This document shows, piece by piece, positions 59,861 to 64,000 of a DNA stretch of 64,000 bases; positions within the stretch are counted from its first letter, which is position 1, and each line of letters opens with the position of its first letter. The notes beneath the pieces were generated by a model that ran no database searches, had not been told where the DNA came from, and was given only the letters and a program-made list of their open reading frames with translations. The translations under genes and the position numbers were made by a program. The DNA lies in assembly GCF_022095675.1 (NCBI RefSeq), contig NZ_JAHYSG010000045.1, forward strand, positions 27,203 to 91,202. Direction: 5' to 3'. Source of the stretch: Dactylosporangium sp. AC04546 (GTDB taxonomy: Bacteria; Actinomycetota; Actinomycetes; Mycobacteriales; Micromonosporaceae).

Positions 59861-59900
59861 CTGACCACGGGCTGTTGCTGTTCTGTGCCTGGTCAGTTAC
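59861..59900 (-). promoter_or_regulatory. GlnR-like repeats and inverted repeat upstream of nirB operon
   Basis: Read towards the operon, GTAAC, GGCAC and GCAAC occur at 11-base spacing (59900 to 59874), the layout of a GlnR box (GTnAC, n6, GAAAC); only the first matches well. CTGACCA/TGGTCAG (59861-59867, 59890-59896) form an overlapping inverted repeat. Nitrogen control by GlnR is plausible for nirB but unproven here. Confidence 0.4.
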
Positions 59901-60463
59901 CGCGGGGTGCCCGGTTTGCTCACAACGGCCTCGACGTGAAGTCCGAACGGCAGCGGGCCGTCGAGCGCCCGCAGGATGCTCGGCACGAACGCGACGAAGT
60001 CCTCCAGCCAGCCGGCCGCGGTGAGGTCGCCGAGGTCGACGATCGGGTCCTTGCCGAGGTCGCGGAGCAGGCCGGTGACCGTTTCCTTGGCTGCCGCGCT
60101 GTTGCCGGCGACGAAGGCGGTGATCCGGGCGCTGCCCATGAGGGAGTCGTGCATGGTGTTGAGGGCCTTGACGACAGCGGTGCGCCGCAGCTCGGCCTGG
60201 ATACGTTCGGCGCGTGCGTTGTTGCTGACGTCGACGAGGACCTTCCCGGCCAGCTCGTGCTCGAGCGCCTTCAGGGTCGCCGTCGTGACCTCGCCCGGCA
60301 GCGCGTTGACCACGACCTCGGCCCCTTGGGCGGCCTCGCGATAGCTGCGCCGGGTCGCGTCCGGCGTGCGCGACCCGATCGTCACGCGGTGACCGCGCTC
60401 GGTGAGCGGGCCGGCGATCGCCCGGGCCACGTTGCCCGAGCCGAGAATGGCGATTCCTGTCAT
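59897..60463 (-). CDS. NADPH-dependent F420 reductase-like oxidoreductase
   Basis: A 188-residue Rossmann protein: GIAILGSGNVARAIAGPL is the NAD(P) motif, followed by GHRVTIGSRTPDATRRSY, VVNALPG and VKALNTMHDSLMG. It matches short F420-dependent NADP reductase-like proteins paired with HxlR regulators. Its role could be coenzyme balance or quinone reduction. Divergent from the HxlR gene; 45 bases upstream of the nirB operon on the same strand. Confidence 0.85.
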   Translation of the reverse strand: MTGIAILGSGNVARAIAGPLTERGHRVTIGSRTPDATRRSYREAAQGAEVVVNALPGEVTTATLKALEHELAGKVLVDVSNNARAERIQAELRRTAVVKALNTMHDSLMGSARITAFVAGNSAAAKETVTGLLRDLGKDPIVDLGDLTAAGWLEDFVAFVPSILRALDGPLPFGLHVEAVVSKPGTPR

Positions 60464-60497
60464 ACCCCGACGCTAGGGTTCACCTCAGAACGGCGGG

Positions 60498-60518
60498 AAG
60501 TACGCACTTCAAGGTGCC
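60498..60518. promoter_or_regulatory. Candidate HxlR operator
   Basis: AAGT and ACTT flank ACGC (60498-60509), and GCACTTCAAGGTGC (60505-60518) is a near palindrome overlapping it. HxlR-type regulators bind such GTAC/ACTT repeats between their own gene and a divergent reductase. Confidence 0.45.
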
Positions 60519-60531
60519 CTGGGGGTTGGCG

Positions 60532-60894
60532 ATGACGGCGACGGTGGAGCGCTATCTGGCGGCGATGGCCGCGTGTCCGGCGCACCGGCTCTTCGACCGG
60601 CTCGGCGAGCGGTGGGTGACACTGGTGCTCAAGGAGCTGTCCGGCGGCCCGCGGCGCTCCGCCGAGCTGTCCCGGGCGATCGCCGGGGCCAGCCAGAAGA
60701 TGCTGACCCAGACGCTGCGCGGGCTGGAGCGCGACGGGCTGGTGGCCCGGTCGGCGACCGATGCCGTGCCGCCCCGCGTGGAGTATTCGCTGACCCCGCT
60801 CGGCGTGGGACTCTTCGGGGCGATGACCGGGCTGATCGGCTGGGCGGAGGAGCACATGGTGGAGATCGACGCGGCCCGGGCCGGGCGCACATGA
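60532..60894 (+). CDS. HxlR family transcriptional regulator
   Basis: A 120-residue winged-helix regulator. The HxlR pattern is clear: MAACPAHRLFDRLGERWVTL (Cys12 in the redox-sensing position), VLKELSGGPRRSAELSRAI and QTLRGLERDGLVAR. GGGGG about eight bases upstream supports ATG 60532; GTG 60514 is possible. Such regulators sense electrophiles or quinones through the cysteine. Divergent from the NADPH-binding reductase, which is the likely target. Confidence 0.9.
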   Translation: MTATVERYLAAMAACPAHRLFDRLGERWVTLVLKELSGGPRRSAELSRAIAGASQKMLTQTLRGLERDGLVARSATDAVPPRVEYSLTPLGVGLFGAMTGLIGWAEEHMVEIDAARAGRT

Positions 60895-60976
60895 GCGGTT
60901 CCGCAGCGCAGCGGAGGAGGCCGCTCATCATGGACTCAGCTTTGGGCTCAGGCGGCCGGAGCGAAGCGGAGGACGC

Positions 60977-62308
60977 ATGAGCGTCGAGACGTTCATCGCG
61001 GCGGTGGAGGCCCAGGTCGACGCGCTGCACAGCCTCGTGGTGGTGCGCGGCGGGGCGACGGTGGCCGAGGTCGACTGGCATCCCTACCGGGTGGACCGGC
61101 CGCACCGGCTGTTCTCGCTGAGCAAGAGCTTCACGTCGACCGCCGTCGGCCTGGCGGTCGGCGAGGGGCGACTGGCGGTCGACGATCCGGTCGCCGGTTT
61201 CTTCCCGGGTGTGCCGCACGGGTCCGGCATGCGCGTGCGCGACCTGCTCACGATGACGACCGGCCACGCCGCGGACACCGCGCCGGTGATGTCGGTCGGC
61301 CCCGACTGGGCGAGCGGGTTCCTGCGGCTGCCGGTCGAGCACCCGCCGGGCGCCCACTTCCTCTACAACAGCGGCGCCACCTACATGCTGGCGGCGATCG
61401 TGCGCCGGGTCACCGGCGAGTCGCTGCTCGACTACCTGCGGCCCCGGCTGTTCGAGCCGCTCGGGTTCGGCCCGGCCGACTGGGAGACCTGCCCGGGCGG
61501 CGTCGAGGTCGGCGGCTGGGGCCTGTCGCTGGCCGCGACCGACGTCGCCCGGTTCGGCACGCTGCTGCTCCAGGACGGGGTGTGGGAGGGCAAGCGGCTG
61601 CTGCCGGAGGGCTGGGTCGCCGAGGCGACGGCGCGCCAGGTGCCCAACGACGTCGACCCGCTCGGGCCGGTCGACTGGCGCCAGGGCTATGGCTATCAGT
61701 TCTGGCGCTGCCGCCACGACGCCTACCGGGGCGACGGTGCCTTCGGCCAGCTCTGCGTCGTCGTGCCCGACCGTGCGCTGGTGGTCGCGGCGACCTCGGG
61801 AGTGCCCGAGATGCAGCCGGTGCTCGACCTGGTGTGGGAGCACCTGCTCGACGACGTGTCCCCGCCGGTGGGCCGGGTCGCGCGGCGGCTGCCGCCGGTG
61901 ACCGGCGCGGCGAGCGGCTCGGGCGGGCGGTTCACCGTGCCGAAGCCGCGGCGGCTGCGACCGGAGGACTGGCGGCCCAGCCACGAGCAGCCGCCGACGA
62001 TCCGGGCGATCGGATTCACCGAGCTGCCCGGCGGCGACGGCTGGCGGGTCACCATCGAGGACGCCGACGGTGTCCACGAGCACCGTTGCCCGCCCGGCGA
62101 CTGGCACGTCGACGGCGCGATGGCCAGCACCGGGGCGTGGACGGCGCCGGGCGAGTTCACCCTGCCGGTCGCGTATGTCGAGACCCCGTTCGTGCGCACC
62201 TACGTGTGCCGGTTCGACGGCGACGCCCTGACGATCGCGCCGGGCGACAACGTATCGTTCGGCCCGACCGGCTACGCGCCGGTGTTCGCGGTGCGGGAGG
62301 CGGCATGA
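60977..62308 (+). CDS. Serine hydrolase (beta-lactamase-like) with C-terminal beta domain
   Basis: A 443-residue protein of the class C beta-lactamase/esterase fold. The SxxK pair is S47/K50 (FSLSKSF), the YxN motif is Y130-N-S (FLYNSGATY), and VGGWGLSLAATDVARFG follows. The last 130 residues form a separate strand-rich domain (WRVTIEDADGVHEHRCPPGD). No signal peptide, so likely cytoplasmic; an esterase or thioesterase role fits better than a cell-wall enzyme. It overlaps the next gene by four bases. Confidence 0.88.
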   Translation: MSVETFIAAVEAQVDALHSLVVVRGGATVAEVDWHPYRVDRPHRLFSLSKSFTSTAVGLAVGEGRLAVDDPVAGFFPGVPHGSGMRVRDLLTMTTGHAADTAPVMSVGPDWASGFLRLPVEHPPGAHFLYNSGATYMLAAIVRRVTGESLLDYLRPRLFEPLGFGPADWETCPGGVEVGGWGLSLAATDVARFGTLLLQDGVWEGKRLLPEGWVAEATARQVPNDVDPLGPVDWRQGYGYQFWRCRHDAYRGDGAFGQLCVVVPDRALVVAATSGVPEMQPVLDLVWEHLLDDVSPPVGRVARRLPPVTGAASGSGGRFTVPKPRRLRPEDWRPSHEQPPTIRAIGFTELPGGDGWRVTIEDADGVHEHRCPPGDWHVDGAMASTGAWTAPGEFTLPVAYVETPFVRTYVCRFDGDALTIAPGDNVSFGPTGYAPVFAVREAA

Positions 62309-63747
62309 GCTACCAACGGGTGCTGGACGGGCTGCGAGACTTCTACGCCGGCGTGGCGCCGACGGGGACCGCGCTCGAGCTGTTCCACGACGTTGCGGCC
62401 ACGGTCCCGGCCTATCAGGCGTTCCTCGCCGAGCACGGCGTCGACCCGGCCGCCGTGCGCACCGCCGACGACCTGGCGGCGGTGCCGCTGCTGACCAAGG
62501 AGAACTACCTGCGGCGCTACCCGCTGCCGCAGCGCTGCCGGCACGGCGACCTGGCGGCAGCGGCCGACACCGTCGCCGTGTCGTCCGGCTCGTCGGGTCA
62601 GCCGACGGTGTGGCCGCGCTCCGTGCTCGACGAGCTGGCGGTCGCCCGGCGGTTCGAGGACGCGCTGCGCAACAGCTTCCAGGCGCACGAGCGCACGACG
62701 CTGGTCGTGGTGTGCTTCGCGCTCGGCAGCTGGGTCGGCGGCATGTATACGGCGGCCGCGTGCCGGCACGTCGCCGCCAAGGGCTACCCGGTGACCGTCG
62801 CGACGCCCGGCAACAGCGTCGACGAGATCCTGCGGGTCGTCACCGAGCTGGCGCCGCACTACGAGCAGGTGGTCCTCGCCGGCTATCCGCCGTTCGTCAA
62901 GAACGTCGTCGACGAGGGGCTGCGGCGGGGCGTCGACTGGCCGCGGCACTCGATCCGGATGCTGCTCGCCGGCGAGGTCTTCAGCGAGCAGTGGCGCGAC
63001 CTGGTCGGCCGGCGGGCCGGGATGCTGCGCCCCGACTTCGACTCGGTCTCCCTCTACGGCACGGCCGACGCCGGCGTGCTCGGCAACGAGACGCCGCTCA
63101 GCGTGCGCATCCGCCGCTTCCTCGCGGCCGAGCCGGCGCTGGCCCGCGAGGTGTTCGGCGACTCCCGCCTGCCGACCCTGGTGCAGTACGACCCGGCGAC
63201 GCGATACTTCGAGACCCACAAGGGCACGCTGCTGTTCACCGGCGACGGCGGTGTCCCCCTGGTCCGATACCACATCGCCGACGAGGGCGGCCTCATCGCC
63301 CACGACGACCTGGTCGCGTTCTGCCGGAGCCACGGCTTCGACCCTGGCACCGGCGCCACGCACCCGTTCGTCTTCGTCTTCGGCCGCTCGCTGTTCACGG
63401 TGTCGTACTTCGGCGCCAACATCTACCCGGAGAACGTCACCGTCGCCTTGGAGCGCGAGGACGTGGCCGCCTGGGTGACCGGCAAGTTCGTGCTGCGCGT
63501 GGTGTCCGACGCCGACGAGGAGCGCCACCTGTCGCTGGTCGTCGAGCTGGCCCCCGACGCCGTCGCCCCACCCTCCGCCGCCGCGGCGCTGGCCGAGGCG
63601 GTGCGCGCCGAGCTCCTGCGCCTCAACAGCGAGTTCGCCAACTACGTCCCGGCCGTCTATCAGCTCCCCCGCGTCGAGATCCGCCCGACCGGCGACCCCG
63701 ACTGGTTCCCGCCGGGCGCCAAGCACCGCTACACCCGCCCGTCATGA
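62305..63747 (+). CDS. PaaK/LuxE-like adenylate-forming enzyme
   Basis: A 480-residue member of the AMP-binding ligase superfamily, phenylacetate-CoA ligase/LuxE type. Landmarks: DLAAVPLLTKENYLRRYPLP, VAVSSGSSGQPTVWPRS (phosphate-binding loop), YGTADAGVLGNET, and GVPLVRYHIADEGGLIAHDD. It activates a carboxylate as an acyl-adenylate, then transfers it to CoA or another thiol; the acid is unknown. Coupled by ATGA overlaps to the serine hydrolase upstream and a third gene downstream. Confidence 0.88.
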   Translation: MSYQRVLDGLRDFYAGVAPTGTALELFHDVAATVPAYQAFLAEHGVDPAAVRTADDLAAVPLLTKENYLRRYPLPQRCRHGDLAAAADTVAVSSGSSGQPTVWPRSVLDELAVARRFEDALRNSFQAHERTTLVVVCFALGSWVGGMYTAAACRHVAAKGYPVTVATPGNSVDEILRVVTELAPHYEQVVLAGYPPFVKNVVDEGLRRGVDWPRHSIRMLLAGEVFSEQWRDLVGRRAGMLRPDFDSVSLYGTADAGVLGNETPLSVRIRRFLAAEPALAREVFGDSRLPTLVQYDPATRYFETHKGTLLFTGDGGVPLVRYHIADEGGLIAHDDLVAFCRSHGFDPGTGATHPFVFVFGRSLFTVSYFGANIYPENVTVALEREDVAAWVTGKFVLRVVSDADEERHLSLVVELAPDAVAPPSAAAALAEAVRAELLRLNSEFANYVPAVYQLPRVEIRPTGDPDWFPPGAKHRYTRPS

Positions 63748-64000
63748 CTGCCGAGCCGTTCCTGCTGTCGCGGGCGTCGGGTGCCGACCTGGCCGCCTGG
63801 CGCGCCGCGTACGCCGCCATGACCGGCACCCCGCCGGCCTCCACATCGGCCTCCGCGGCGGCCCCCGCGTCGGCCTCCACGTCGGCCGCCCGGCCGCCCG
63901 CGTCCAACGCGCGGCCTGCCGCGACCGCACCCGGCCCGCCGGCGACCCCGAACGCCCCGCCCGCTTCGACCACGGCGGCCACGTCGCCGACCCCCAACAG
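63744..64000 (+). CDS. Third gene of the adenylating-enzyme operon (cut by window edge)
   Basis: Starts MTAEPFLLSRASGADLAAWR, then enters a long Ala/Ser/Thr/Pro-rich stretch from about residue 30 that runs to the window edge. The ATG overlaps the stop of the ligase gene (ATGA), so it is co-translated. A low-complexity linker after a short N-terminal domain suggests a multi-domain protein. An acyl-CoA reductase or other acyl-processing enzyme would fit the operon, but nothing visible proves it. Confidence 0.6.
   Translation, partial: MTAEPFLLSRASGADLAAWRAAYAAMTGTPPASTSASAAAPASASTSAARPPASNARPAATAPGPPATPNAPPASTTAATSPTPN

Noticed and set aside
59859..59893. Plus-strand start of a Cys-rich peptide (MLTTGCCCSVPG), considered as a leader peptide
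   Set aside because: No plus-strand gene follows, so it cannot act as an attenuator for nirB, which is on the minus strand.
63744..64000. Calling the last gene luxC
   Set aside because: Neighbourhood is suggestive, but the visible 85 residues contain no acyl-CoA reductase motif.

Overview
The window is high-GC actinomycete DNA: strong G/C at third codon positions, GTG starts, many 4-base ATGA/GTGA gene overlaps, and families typical of filamentous actinobacteria (SigE-type sigma factors, MmyB-type XRE regulators, DUF899, DUF3349, a SCO0854-type RING protein, GH92). The gene mix fits Micromonosporaceae (Actinoplanes/Micromonospora-like), but that placement is inference. It looks like chromosomal DNA: no rRNA, tRNA, CRISPR array, phage module, transposase or integrase was recognised.

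Layout. 1-2663: 5' part of a large assimilatory nitrate reductase fused to a CysJ-like flavodoxin module (runs off the left edge). 2722-4748: MOSC protein, divergent MerR regulator, then a decaying MarR-MFS pair. 4798-6603: aldo/keto reductase with a divergent XRE regulator. 6534-9581: large NACHT NTPase. 9630-12429: enoyl-CoA hydratase, SET-like MFS exporter, secreted expansin-like protein. 12520-14325: phosphate-transport operon (PiT transporter, small membrane protein, DUF3349) with a candidate PHO box. 14686-20967: secreted lipase-like hydrolase, RING-finger protein, DUF899, nucleotidyltransferase, SGNH hydrolase. 21035-26700: small unknowns, a SigE-type sigma factor with a membrane partner, a MarR-GNAT fusion, and an alpha/beta hydrolase with a divergent HTH regulator. 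26677-28794: ABC exporter operon ending in its own TetR. 28846-31316: unknown secreted protein, DUF998, GNAT. 31458-38366: EAL phosphodiesterase, two-component pair, NatAB-like ABC exporter. 38367-38829: non-coding stretch with a terminator, a 27-bp tandem repeat and two long hairpins. 38830-41444: secreted M4 protease lipoprotein with a one-base-overlapping partner, and an HTH gene. 41802-44924: secreted GH92 glycosidase with two F5/8-type C domains and LacI-type boxes. 44991-55907: TrpB2, PucR-type regulator, two esterases, MFS/LacI divergent pair, Cys-rich propeller-like protein plus amidohydrolase, YafY-type regulator and small barrel protein. 56114-59851: nitrite-reductase operon (nirB, nirD and a small upstream protein). 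59897-64000: NAD(P)-binding oxidoreductase with divergent HxlR, then a tight operon of serine hydrolase, PaaK/LuxE-like adenylating enzyme and a third gene cut by the right edge.

How the parts work together. Nitrate assimilation is represented twice, about 54 kb apart: nitrate to nitrite at the left edge, nitrite to ammonium near the right. Much of the rest is divergent regulator/target pairs, and the intergenic gaps of several of these carry clear palindromes or repeats suited to autoregulation. The least explained items are the C3HC4 RING protein, the NACHT protein with an unassigned N-terminal region, the hairpin repeat family, and the adenylating-enzyme operon at the right edge.
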